The notes beneath the pieces are model-generated. The model was not told where the DNA came from. It made no database searches and was given only the letters and a program-made list of their open reading frames with translations. Source: an uncultured Clostridia bacterium (lineage in GTDB: Bacteria > Bacillota > Clostridia > Oscillospirales > Acutalibacteraceae). From it: 64,000 bases of DNA. Made by a program: the position numbers and the translations under genes. Shown piece by piece: positions 23,714 to 31,746 of the stretch. Each line of letters starts with the position of its first letter. Within the stretch, counting starts at the first letter, position 1. The stretch spans positions 1 through 64,000 of the forward strand of contig CAMCPL010000006.1 of assembly GCA_945876745.1 (NCBI GenBank), read 5' to 3'.

Positions 23714-25408
23714 ATGAATTTCTACAATGAGGTTTTAAATGCATTAAAAAGTGATGAGCGTTTCTTTTCTGATGACGGGCAGCTGCTCCGCAATGCCGTT
23801 TACGAAGCCGCAATGCAGATGGATGCAAAACTCATAAAAGCACTCTATGCTAACGAAGAAACAAGAAAACACTTTTTTACAGATGTAGACGGCATTGCCG
23901 TTTTTGATAAAGTCGGTTTCGGCTGGGTAATCAATAACCGCGAATTTTTGCCGGATAGCTATACCCGTTATAAAAACAAAATCGGACTTGTAAACAACAA
24001 AGGTGAGTACATTTCTGCATCTAACGATGTAGAGCTTGTTTTCCCATACAAAGATTGTGTGTTAGAGGGTGGTCAGACAAAGGAAGACCAAAAACGAAGC
24101 GAGATTTTTTATAACGAAACACTTGCACCGGATGAAGTGGACAGACTTCTTTATCCGAAAGTATTTACGAATGCTAAAAGATATACTGCGGACGGTGTGC
24201 AAAATATTACCGATATTTCAGAAAATGATAACTTGATTATCAAGGGTAATAATTTGCTTGCTATTTCATCACTGCTCAAAGCGTATGAAGGAAAAATCAA
24301 ATTGATTTATATTGACCCGCCGTTTAATACTGGCTCAGATAGTTTTCGATATAATGATTCTTTCAATCATTCTGCATGGCTTACTTTTATGAAAAATCGT
24401 TTAGAAATAGCAAGAAAACTGTTAGCAGATGATGGTTCAATTTATGTACAACTTGATTACAATGAGGTTCACTATTTTAAAGTGTTAATGGATGAAGTTT
24501 TTGGCATGGATTGTTTCCAAAGAGAAATAATTTGGGATACTCAAGTTTTATCTGGTTATAAAACTATGGTTGATAATTGGATTCGTGGTCACGATACTAT
24601 TCTGTTTTATACAAAAAGAGCAAATGGATTTACTTTTAACAAACAAAAAATGCCTCATAGAAAAGAATATTTAGATAGATTTGATAAAGTTGATGAAAAC
24701 GGCAGAAAGTATTTTGATGGTAGAGGAAAAATAAGGTACTTAGATGAAGCAATAGCAAACGGAAAACCTGTTGGCGACGTTTGGTATGATATTATGTCTT
24801 TCCAACAAATACCGACTGCAAAAGAACGTGTTGAGTTTAGTACACAGAAACCGGAAGCATTGCTTCGTAGAATAATCCAAGCAGCAACAAACGAGGGAGA
24901 TATCGTATTGGATTTCTTCGCTGGAAGTGGTACAACTGGAATTGTAGCCCATAAACTGCGTAGAAAATATATAATGTGTGAACAGATTGATAGTCAAGTT
25001 TTAATTCAAGTCAAAAGAGCAACAAGTGTAGTATTGGGAACTGATCCAGGAAATCTAGCAAACGAACTCAACTGGCAAGGTGGTGGCTCATTCGTATATT
25101 GTGAACTTGCAAAACTAAATCAAAATTATGTTGATGCCATTGAGAAAGCAACAACGGATGAAGAATTGACAAAGCTATATGCCGATGTACTCGAAACAGG
25201 CTTTATCAGTTACAAAGTCAATCCGAAGGATATTGATGTAAATTCAGACGAATATATCAAATTATCAATCGGTGACAAGAAAAGATTGCTTATGGAACTT
25301 CTGGATAAAAATCAGCTTTATGTAAATTACTGCGACATAGACGATGAAACATTTAAAATTTCAGAAGAAGATAAAGCGTTTACAAGAAGCTTTTACGGGG
25401 AGGTATAA
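23714..25408 (+). CDS. mod: Type III restriction-modification DNA methyltransferase (Mod)
   Basis: A 564-residue N6-adenine methyltransferase that supplies sequence recognition for the type III complex. The beta-class motif order is visible: catalytic YIDPPFNTG with FRYNDSFNHSAW first, SAM-binding DFFAGSGTTGIVA later, and the target-recognition region between them at about residues 245-385. AGGAGGAAAT precedes ATG 23714; the frame is open 11 codons further up without a site. It is somewhat short for the family but has both domains. Res begins 3 nt after the stop. By hand count the region coding the target-recognition domain is much more AT-rich than the 5' part. Confidence 0.93.
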   Translation: MNFYNEVLNALKSDERFFSDDGQLLRNAVYEAAMQMDAKLIKALYANEETRKHFFTDVDGIAVFDKVGFGWVINNREFLPDSYTRYKNKIGLVNNKGEYISASNDVELVFPYKDCVLEGGQTKEDQKRSEIFYNETLAPDEVDRLLYPKVFTNAKRYTADGVQNITDISENDNLIIKGNNLLAISSLLKAYEGKIKLIYIDPPFNTGSDSFRYNDSFNHSAWLTFMKNRLEIARKLLADDGSIYVQLDYNEVHYFKVLMDEVFGMDCFQREIIWDTQVLSGYKTMVDNWIRGHDTILFYTKRANGFTFNKQKMPHRKEYLDRFDKVDENGRKYFDGRGKIRYLDEAIANGKPVGDVWYDIMSFQQIPTAKERVEFSTQKPEALLRRIIQAATNEGDIVLDFFAGSGTTGIVAHKLRRKYIMCEQIDSQVLIQVKRATSVVLGTDPGNLANELNWQGGGSFVYCELAKLNQNYVDAIEKATTDEELTKLYADVLETGFISYKVNPKDIDVNSDEYIKLSIGDKKRLLMELLDKNQLYVNYCDIDDETFKISEEDKAFTRSFYGEV

Positions 25409-25411
25409 GCA

Positions 25412-28000
25412 ATGCCGTTCCTTTATGAAAAAATTGATACTTTGCGTGAAGTCGGCGTTTCAAAAGAACTTGTGCAATATATACCGGACAATTTGAACCT
25501 AAATTTTGAACTGCGCCCTTATCAGACAGCGGCTTTTGAAAATTTCATTACATATTTTGAGAATGATAAGCTTTGCCAAAAGCCGACACAAACGCTTTTT
25601 CACATGGCAACAGGCTCCGGCAAAACACTTATTATGGCAGGGCTTATGCTGTATCTTTATAAGCAAGGCTATCGCAATTTTCTGTTCTTTGTAAATCTAT
25701 CGAACATTGTTCAAAAGACAAAGGAAAATTTTCTAAACAGCTTATCAAGCAAATATCTTTTTGCAGATGAAATAACCATTGACGGCGAAAAGGTAAAAAT
25801 TAAGGAAGTATCCAACTTTCAGTATAGTGATGATACTGCTATCAATATCTGCTTCACTACCACCCAGGGGCTTCATTCGGATATGTGGGGTGTAAAAGAA
25901 AATTCTCTGTCAGTTGACGATTTTGCAAACAGAAAAGTGGTGCTTATCTCCGATGAAGCACATCACTTAAACGCTGATACCAAGAAGATGACTAAAGATG
26001 AAGAAGAAAGCAGGAGAAGCTGGGAATACACTGTCCATCGCATTTTCGAAGCTAACCGTGATAATGTTCTGCTTGAATTTACGGCGACCTGTGATATTAA
26101 AAACCCGTTAATAAAAGCAGAATACGAGAATAAAATAGTCTTTGATTATCCTCTTTACAAATTCCGTGCGGACAGATATTCAAAAGAAATAAAGACCTTG
26201 CGTTCAGACTTAGATGTTGAAGACCGTGCTTTACAGGCTTTAATATTAAGTCAGTATCGCTATAAAGTGTTTCAGGATTACCGCCAAAATATAAAGCCGG
26301 TGGTATTTTTTCAGTCAAGATTGGTAAAAGAAAATGCCGCAAATATGGCAAAAATCATCGATATGGTGAAGTCTTTATCCGGTGAGCGTATAAAGAACCT
26401 TTTTGAACAATCAACGAGTAAAACGCTTGCAGAGGCACAAAAATACTTTATTAAAAACGGTATTTCCTATGATGAATTGGCAAGTGAATTGAAAGATGAT
26501 TTTTCGAAAGAACATTGCATTTCAGCAAATGACAATCAAGATGTTGAAAATAAGCAAATAATGCTTAACTCATTAGAGGATAAGACGAATCCGTACCGTG
26601 CTGTTTTTGCAGTGGACAAATTAAATGAGGGTTGGGATGTACTTAACCTTTTTGATATCGTGCGCCTTTATGAAACCCGTGACGGTAAGAACGGTATTCC
26701 CGGAAAGACGACAATGAAAGAAGCCCAGCTTATCGGTCGTGGTGCCCGTTATTGTCCTTTCAAAATTACAGAAGAACAGGAAAAATATCAGCGCAAATAC
26801 GATAATGATATAGATAATCCACTCCGCATATGCGAAGAGTTGTATTATCATTGTTGGAATGAGCCTCGTTATATCAGCGAGTTACATACTGCTTTGCGTG
26901 AAATCGGTATTGACCTTGATAAGACGGTTACGAGAAATTATGTATTAAAAGACGAATTTAAAGAGGATGATATTTACAAGAGCGGATATGTTTTTGTAAA
27001 CGAACGCCTTTTGAAAAGCCGTAATGAAGTTGTTGGCTTGTTGCCGTCTGTCCGTGATAAGATATTCAATATTTCTATCGCTACGGGACGTTCAGGCGAG
27101 GATATTATTATGGAAGATAATTCGTCGCAAGACAGCAATCCGAATACTTATACATACAAAACTACAATAGGTGATATTGCGGATATAAATTATGCAATCG
27201 TTTATAAGGCATTATGTAAATACAGTGTTTTCAAATTTAATGTATTGAAATCATATTTTCCAAACTTAAAATCAACAAAAGAATTTGTTTACGACAAAAA
27301 CTATTTAGGATATATACGACTTCACATTACATCAAAATATGAGACGCCAACTGCCGATATCTTGTATTCTGCGTGTGTAAAGACTCTTGGAAATATTGCG
27401 GAAAGTATCTCCGGCATTGAAGAAACATATGAGGGCAGCAGTGAATTTACGGCACGGTACATTCACGACATTTTTAAGAACAAGCGTTGCAATTATATTG
27501 ACCCACACGATGGCGGGGTTGGCATATCCCAAAACGACAACAGCGTACCCATTGCTTGGAAAATGGATCTTTCAAAAGAAGACTGGTTTGCTTTCGAGGA
27601 TAATTACGGAACAAGTGAGGAAAAAGCATTTGTCGCTTACTTTAAAGAGTATGTGAAAGAATTAAAAGATAAATACGATAAAGTGTATCTTGTTCGTAAC
27701 GAACGCCAGCTTGCAATATATTCTTTTGATGGCGGCGAGCGCTTTGAGCCGGACTATCTTTTGTTCCTGCATCTGCCGAAGCAAGATGGTTATGAACAAT
27801 TGCAAATATTCATTGAACCGAAAGGAACACATCTTGTTGACAAAGATAGTTGGAAAGAGGATTTCCTTTTACAACTTGAATCAAAAGCAATACCTGTTAC
27901 TAAATTTGCTGATGACAACAAATATAAGATTTGGGGATTCCATTTCTTTAACAGAGATGTGCGTACGGTGGAATTTGATAGTGATATGAAGAAATTATAA
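25412..28000 (+). CDS. res: Type III restriction enzyme, Res subunit
   Basis: An 862-residue superfamily 2 helicase-nuclease that cuts DNA with Mod. Walker A is MATGSGKTLIMAG, motif II is ISDEAHH, motif VI is QLIGRGARYCPF. The C-terminal PD-(D/E)xK nuclease is visible as FEPDYLLFLH and IFIEPKG. No stop or frameshift is seen, so the system should be complete. Shorter than many Res proteins of about 950 residues but with all key motifs. Transcribed with mod. Confidence 0.93.
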   Translation: MPFLYEKIDTLREVGVSKELVQYIPDNLNLNFELRPYQTAAFENFITYFENDKLCQKPTQTLFHMATGSGKTLIMAGLMLYLYKQGYRNFLFFVNLSNIVQKTKENFLNSLSSKYLFADEITIDGEKVKIKEVSNFQYSDDTAINICFTTTQGLHSDMWGVKENSLSVDDFANRKVVLISDEAHHLNADTKKMTKDEEESRRSWEYTVHRIFEANRDNVLLEFTATCDIKNPLIKAEYENKIVFDYPLYKFRADRYSKEIKTLRSDLDVEDRALQALILSQYRYKVFQDYRQNIKPVVFFQSRLVKENAANMAKIIDMVKSLSGERIKNLFEQSTSKTLAEAQKYFIKNGISYDELASELKDDFSKEHCISANDNQDVENKQIMLNSLEDKTNPYRAVFAVDKLNEGWDVLNLFDIVRLYETRDGKNGIPGKTTMKEAQLIGRGARYCPFKITEEQEKYQRKYDNDIDNPLRICEELYYHCWNEPRYISELHTALREIGIDLDKTVTRNYVLKDEFKEDDIYKSGYVFVNERLLKSRNEVVGLLPSVRDKIFNISIATGRSGEDIIMEDNSSQDSNPNTYTYKTTIGDIADINYAIVYKALCKYSVFKFNVLKSYFPNLKSTKEFVYDKNYLGYIRLHITSKYETPTADILYSACVKTLGNIAESISGIEETYEGSSEFTARYIHDIFKNKRCNYIDPHDGGVGISQNDNSVPIAWKMDLSKEDWFAFEDNYGTSEEKAFVAYFKEYVKELKDKYDKVYLVRNERQLAIYSFDGGERFEPDYLLFLHLPKQDGYEQLQIFIEPKGTHLVDKDSWKEDFLLQLESKAIPVTKFADDNKYKIWGFHFFNRDVRTVEFDSDMKKL

Positions 28001-28081
28001 ATCATAATTATCACCGATATGTTGGTTGTTTTTTAGACAAAATCAGATGTATTATTAATGAGAAAATCGAGGAATGTCTCT

Positions 28082-28618
28082 ATGGATTGGAATTTGTTTT
28101 GGACTGCTTTTGGAGCAATAGGCGGAACTTTAGGAGCTCTTGCAACATTTGTTGCAGTTATTGTTGCATTATGGCAAACTAAACTAAACTATAAGAAAAA
28201 AGTGCAATTATCTTTTACCGATAATATAACTATTGTACCGGAAAACGGAAATACATTTCGCCATTATATTGGCGTTACCATTACTAACATAGGCAACCGA
28301 GATGTCGTAATCCAAAACTGGGGATTTGAACTTGACGATGGCTCACAGATGTTAATTGTTCCCGACACTTCTCCCCTTGGTCGCATATTACAAGTTAAAT
28401 TACCGCACAGATTGCAAATTGAAGAAGGAACCACTCTGGTTTATGAAAAAACGCTCTTTTATAATGCCCTTTCAGATTGTATAAAAAAAGGAAAGCTCAA
28501 AGAAAACAAAAAAATAAGATTTTATGTTTCTGATAGCACTACTAAAAAACATTATGTGTTAACCAATAAGACAGCGACAGAACTATTAAGTGATATGCTT
28601 CCTAAAAAAGATAACTAA
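28082..28618 (+). CDS. Small membrane-anchored protein downstream of res
   Basis: A 178-residue protein with one transmembrane helix near the N-terminus (GALATFVAVIVALW) and a soluble beta-rich domain that begins QLSFTDNITIVPENG and includes YIGVTITNIGNRDVVIQNWG. No family recognised. ATG 28082 is chosen because CGAGGAATGTCT sits directly upstream; an in-frame ATG lies at 28058. Similar one-helix proteins occur in defence islands. It may be cargo linked to the restriction system or an independent gene. Confidence 0.65.
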   Translation: MDWNLFWTAFGAIGGTLGALATFVAVIVALWQTKLNYKKKVQLSFTDNITIVPENGNTFRHYIGVTITNIGNRDVVIQNWGFELDDGSQMLIVPDTSPLGRILQVKLPHRLQIEEGTTLVYEKTLFYNALSDCIKKGKLKENKKIRFYVSDSTTKKHYVLTNKTATELLSDMLPKKDN

Positions 28619-28735
28619 AACTAAATTAGGTCTTAGGGTGTCACCCTAACGAGGCATTTATGGAATGTATCCATAAATACACTGCTCGCTGAAAGCACGA
28701 GCGACAGCACCGTTTTGGACAACCTGTCCATAAAT

Positions 28736-28861
28736 GGTCTGCTCGCTCAGTATGTGCAGAAAGCGGGCAGATTACCGTTTGGTTATCCAACCGGTCTGCT
28801 CGCTCAGTATGTGCAGAAAGCGGGCAGATTACCGTTTGGTTATCCAACCGGTCTGCTCGCT
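28736..28861. repeat. 57-bp tandem repeat, 2.2 copies
   Basis: GGTCTGCTCGCTCAG begins units at 28736 and 28793, with 12 bp of a third at 28850. The two full units appear identical. Each holds a small GGTT/AACC hairpin. The flanking 28619-28735 segment is also full of short hairpins, such as AGGGT/ACCCT and TTTATGGA/TCCATAAA. The 28619-28969 stretch has no supportable gene. The unit is 19 codons long, so frames stay open through it on both strands without meaning much. Confidence 0.8.
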
Positions 28862-28920
28862 AAGATTGCACATACCTTTTTATCTCAGGTAATTTTACAT
28901 TCAAAATTAAATATCAAACA

Positions 28921-28962
28921 AAAAATAAGCACGGACAACAGAGTATTTCTGCAATCCGTGCT
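28921..28962 (-). terminator. Intrinsic terminator of the lipoprotein gene
   Basis: Stem AGCACGGA (28928-28935) with TCCGTGCT (28955-28962); on the minus strand it is followed by a T tract from the A run at 28921-28925. It starts 8 bp after the lipoprotein stop. Confidence 0.8.
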
Positions 28963-28969
28963 CAATTCT

Positions 28970-29611
28970 TTATGCGTATCCGATGTAGAGTTCATACTGT
29001 GTATCGGATATTTTTTCTGCCCATATCCAAACCGATATAAAGCCTTCATCATTCCTATATCTATTCAATCTGCTTTCAATATCAAAGCCGATATTTTTGT
29101 TGTTTGCATTAGCAGATATGGGGTTGTCCCAACATTCTGTTGCAGTTTCATCAATAATCAAGCCAATACTTTTAGCGTAATTCTGAGCATAAGAAATCCA
29201 ATACGATATATCAAATTTTTCACCTTGTTCAACTGCTGTTGTGACTTCCGAAACAGTATTTGTTGTGATTTCAGGCTCAGATTTTTCGCTTTTTGGCATT
29301 TCTTTTTGTGTATGAGTATCTTGCTTAGGCTCGGTATTTGCTGTTGTTGTTTGAGAAAAAATCGTCTCATTTGGCACCTTTTCTGTACCGGTTTCAGCGG
29401 TAGTCGTCAGTGTTGGTTCTTCCGTAAATGCCCTTTTCTCAACGGTTTCGGTTATAGTTTTCTCGGTTAATTCTTCCGATTGCGTTGTATCAATTACAGC
29501 GTTAGTCGATGAATTTTCAATCGCCTTTTTGTCCGGCTTGCTATGGGCAGTGCAACCAACCGTACCAAAAATGAGAGTCAATATCATTGTGAATATTACG
29601 ATTTTTCTCAT
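28970..29611 (-). CDS. Thr-rich lipoprotein, unknown function
   Basis: A 213-residue secreted protein. The signal peptide ends in the lipobox FGTVGC with Cys20 as the lipidation site. Residues 30-135 are a low-complexity linker rich in Thr, Glu and Ser. The C-terminal 75 residues form a small folded domain beginning KFDISYWISYAQNYAKSIGL and ending QYELYIGYA. I recognise no family. The start overlaps the tnpV stop by 4 bp, so the two are co-translated, and a terminator follows. It is likely surface-exposed element cargo. Confidence 0.75.
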   Translation of the reverse strand: MRKIVIFTMILTLIFGTVGCTAHSKPDKKAIENSSTNAVIDTTQSEELTEKTITETVEKRAFTEEPTLTTTAETGTEKVPNETIFSQTTTANTEPKQDTHTQKEMPKSEKSEPEITTNTVSEVTTAVEQGEKFDISYWISYAQNYAKSIGLIIDETATECWDNPISANANNKNIGFDIESRLNRYRNDEGFISVWIWAEKISDTQYELYIGYA

Positions 29612-29979
29612 ACAAAAATCACCTCGCTATTCACAATTTCCATTGCTCTGTTGCGGATGTTATTCATCTTCCGCACCCATAGTATAGGATTATCCGCTTT
29701 CAATTTTTCGGTAACATTTTCTTTTTCGGCAAATGATTTGACAAGTTGTGAAAATATTGTTTGTGCCTGTTCTTCGATTTTTGCAAGGTAAGGGTACAGC
29801 CTTTCCGATGTGAGCAGATTGTAATATCTTATGCGATGATGTAGTTTAAGATATTGCCTGTGACGGTTTGCCCACACGCCGATATGTAATTCATTCTGCT
29901 CTTTGACAGTAATGCAAGGCAGATGATAATTGCCATGTATTACATAACTTACATTTTGATTTTCGTATTCTTTGCTCAT
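29608..29979 (-). CDS. tnpV: TnpV-like transposon-encoded protein
   Basis: A 123-residue protein like TnpV of the Tn4451 family and other Clostridial mobile elements. Matching segments are YVIHGNYHLPCI, GVWANRHRQYLK, YYNLLTSERLYPYLAKI and RKMNNIRNRAMEIVN. TnpV is dispensable for transposition and its role is unclear. ATG 29977-29979 has GGAGG; the frame is open 31 codons upstream without support. It marks the rlmD-proximal end of the accessory region as mobile DNA. Confidence 0.85.
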   Translation of the reverse strand: MSKEYENQNVSYVIHGNYHLPCITVKEQNELHIGVWANRHRQYLKLHHRIRYYNLLTSERLYPYLAKIEEQAQTIFSQLVKSFAEKENVTEKLKADNPILWVRKMNNIRNRAMEIVNSEVIFV

Positions 29980-30057
29980 AATGAAACCTCCGTGTATTTG
30001 GTAAAACAATTTTACAAGGAGGTCTTTGTTTTGTCGAATGTGCGGATTTTTAAGCAT

Positions 30058-30090
30058 AGAAAAAGACACCAACCTTTCGATTGATGTCTT
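30058..30090 (-). terminator. Terminator of rlmD
   Basis: Read on the minus strand, AAGACATCAATC pairs with GGTTGGTGTCTT around GAAA, with two G-U pairs, and is followed by TTTTTCT. It starts 13 bp after the rlmD stop. The pairing is better on the minus strand than on the plus strand. Confidence 0.7.
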
Positions 30091-30102
30091 CCCGCTATGC
30101 GA

Positions 30103-31734
30103 TTAAGATATCATTTTAAAGTGTCGCAGGGCTTCCTCAATCAACTTTACCTTTTCAGGCGGACATTGAGGTTGTTTCTGGTTATCTTTCTTAGAATTGT
30201 TGTAACAATCTCTTTCGATAATACCGTGTTTTTGCTTTACCTGAGCAATATAAAGAGAAGATACTTTCACACGATACTTGTCAAATATGTAATCTTTGAT
30301 TTCATCATAAGTTGCCTTTGCTTCGGATGATGTTAAATCCAGCTCGTCCATATCAACGGTAATGTCGATATATGTATCCGGCTTTTTTCTAACCAACTGG
30401 ACAACCGTCTCGACGTGGGGCGTGCGGGGGAACATATCAACAGGGGTGGCTTCGACGGCTTTGTAGCCTTTTGAATCAAGTATGTTCAAATCACGGGCTA
30501 AGGTTGCGCTATCGCAGGAAACATAAACAATACGATTCGGCGACATCTTTTCAACAACGTCGAAAAGCTCCGACTGACAGCCCTTACGCGGTGGGTCAAG
30601 AATTAGAACATCGGGCTTAATTCCTTTGTTTTCCAGAATTTTTGCCGCTTCAAAGGCATCGGCGCAGAAAAATTCAGCATTATTTATACCGTTAATTTCG
30701 GCGTTCAGCTTTGCATTTTCAATAGCCTGCGGTATAATCTCAACGCCGTAAAGCGTTTTGATTTTATCCGCCATAGTAAGTCCGATTGTACCCGCACCGC
30801 AATAGAGGTCTACAACAGTTTCGTTTCCTGTCAACTCGGCATACTTCCCTGCTATTGAATACAGCTTTTCACATTGATTATGATTAACCTGATAAAAGCT
30901 ATTTGGTGAAATGACAAATTTTTTGCCGAGAAGAATATCGGTTATATATTCCTTACCGTATATTATTTTTGTTTGGTCACCCAAGATTACGTTAGTATCG
31001 TTTTTGTTGATATTAACACAAACCGAGCAAACGCCGTCAATACCCGAAAGCAATTCTACAAGCAGATTTTCATTAGGCAGAGAATTTCCGTTAATAACGG
31101 CGCACGCCATAATTTCACCTGTTGCGACAGCCTTTCTCAAATAAATATGACGCAGCAAGCCCTTGCCTGTTTTTTCATCATAGGAAGTAACGCCGCTTTC
31201 CTTTGCCCATTTTGAAAAAGCGTCGATACAAAGTGAAAATTCTTCAGGCTGCAAAAGGCAGGAATTACACGGTACAATTCTATGACTTTTATAAGCGTAA
31301 AAGCCTGCGACAAGCTCGCCGTTTTGAACATCAACGGGATACTGCGCTTTGTTGCGATAATGATTTATTTCATCAGCACCTATAATATCACGTACGGGAG
31401 CGTCTATATTCCCTATTCTTTTAAGTGCATTTTCAACCCTACGCTGCTTATATTCAAGCTCTGCGGAATAAGTCATATTCCTAAACGAACAACCGCCGCA
31501 CTTATCGGAATAAGGGCAATCGCTCGAAATTCTATTAGGGGACGGTGTTATAATGCTCATACATTTTGCTACGGCATAATTTTTCTTTGCCTTAATAATA
31601 TGAGCGCACAGTTCATCGCCTGTTACACCTCCGGTAACAAAAACCGCCTGTCCGTCATAATGACCGACAGACGAGCCTTCGTTAGTCATATCTTCAATTT
31701 TCAGTATAATATCGTCATTCTTTTTCAAAGACAT
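30103..31734 (-). CDS. rlmD: 23S rRNA (uracil-C5)-methyltransferase RlmD/RumA with C-terminal extension
   Basis: A 543-residue SAM-dependent methyltransferase of the TrmA/RlmD family that methylates uracils of 23S rRNA. An N-terminal TRAM domain, the iron-sulfur ligands in CPYSDKCGGCSF, ISPNSFYQVNH, the SAM motif DLYCGAGTIGL and the catalytic Cys in YVSCDSATLARDL are present. The core ends at about PHVETVVQLVR. The last 94 residues, including VSSLYIAQVKQKHG and KQPQCPPEK, are absent from E. coli RlmD but recur, as I remember, in Clostridial homologues. The 3' end of this gene is a known landing site of Firmicute integrative elements, and TnpV lies just downstream. Confidence 0.92.
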   Translation of the reverse strand: MSLKKNDDIILKIEDMTNEGSSVGHYDGQAVFVTGGVTGDELCAHIIKAKKNYAVAKCMSIITPSPNRISSDCPYSDKCGGCSFRNMTYSAELEYKQRRVENALKRIGNIDAPVRDIIGADEINHYRNKAQYPVDVQNGELVAGFYAYKSHRIVPCNSCLLQPEEFSLCIDAFSKWAKESGVTSYDEKTGKGLLRHIYLRKAVATGEIMACAVINGNSLPNENLLVELLSGIDGVCSVCVNINKNDTNVILGDQTKIIYGKEYITDILLGKKFVISPNSFYQVNHNQCEKLYSIAGKYAELTGNETVVDLYCGAGTIGLTMADKIKTLYGVEIIPQAIENAKLNAEINGINNAEFFCADAFEAAKILENKGIKPDVLILDPPRKGCQSELFDVVEKMSPNRIVYVSCDSATLARDLNILDSKGYKAVEATPVDMFPRTPHVETVVQLVRKKPDTYIDITVDMDELDLTSSEAKATYDEIKDYIFDKYRVKVSSLYIAQVKQKHGIIERDCYNNSKKDNQKQPQCPPEKVKLIEEALRHFKMIS

Positions 31735-31746
31735 AACACAAAATAC

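Larger units (their letters stand above)
18423..30390. mobile_element. Putative integrative element with type III R-M cargo, inserted at rlmD
   Basis: The interval contains a large serine recombinase, ParB-like and small element proteins, TnpV, several repeat blocks and cargo (AAA ATPase, mod, res, membrane protein, lipoprotein), between housekeeping genes on both sides. No relaxase or transfer genes are visible, so it would be a mobilisable or decayed element. Ends are estimates: the left end is placed at the recombinase stop and the right end at the junction inside rlmD where the C-terminal extension begins. No matching att sequences were found by eye. Confidence 0.6.

Noticed and set aside
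28736-28861. Possible CRISPR array
   Set aside because: The units are contiguous, with no spacers, and there are no cas genes in the window.
28715-29470. Long plus-strand open frame across the 57-bp repeats and the lipoprotein region
   Set aside because: The repeat unit is a multiple of three and so stays open by itself; the rest is antisense to a lipoprotein gene with a clear signal peptide, ribosome context and terminator.
18000-30420. Direct att repeats flanking the integrative element
   Set aside because: No long repeat shared by the two ends was found by eye. Serine recombinases can use very short cores, so absence is not evidence against the element.
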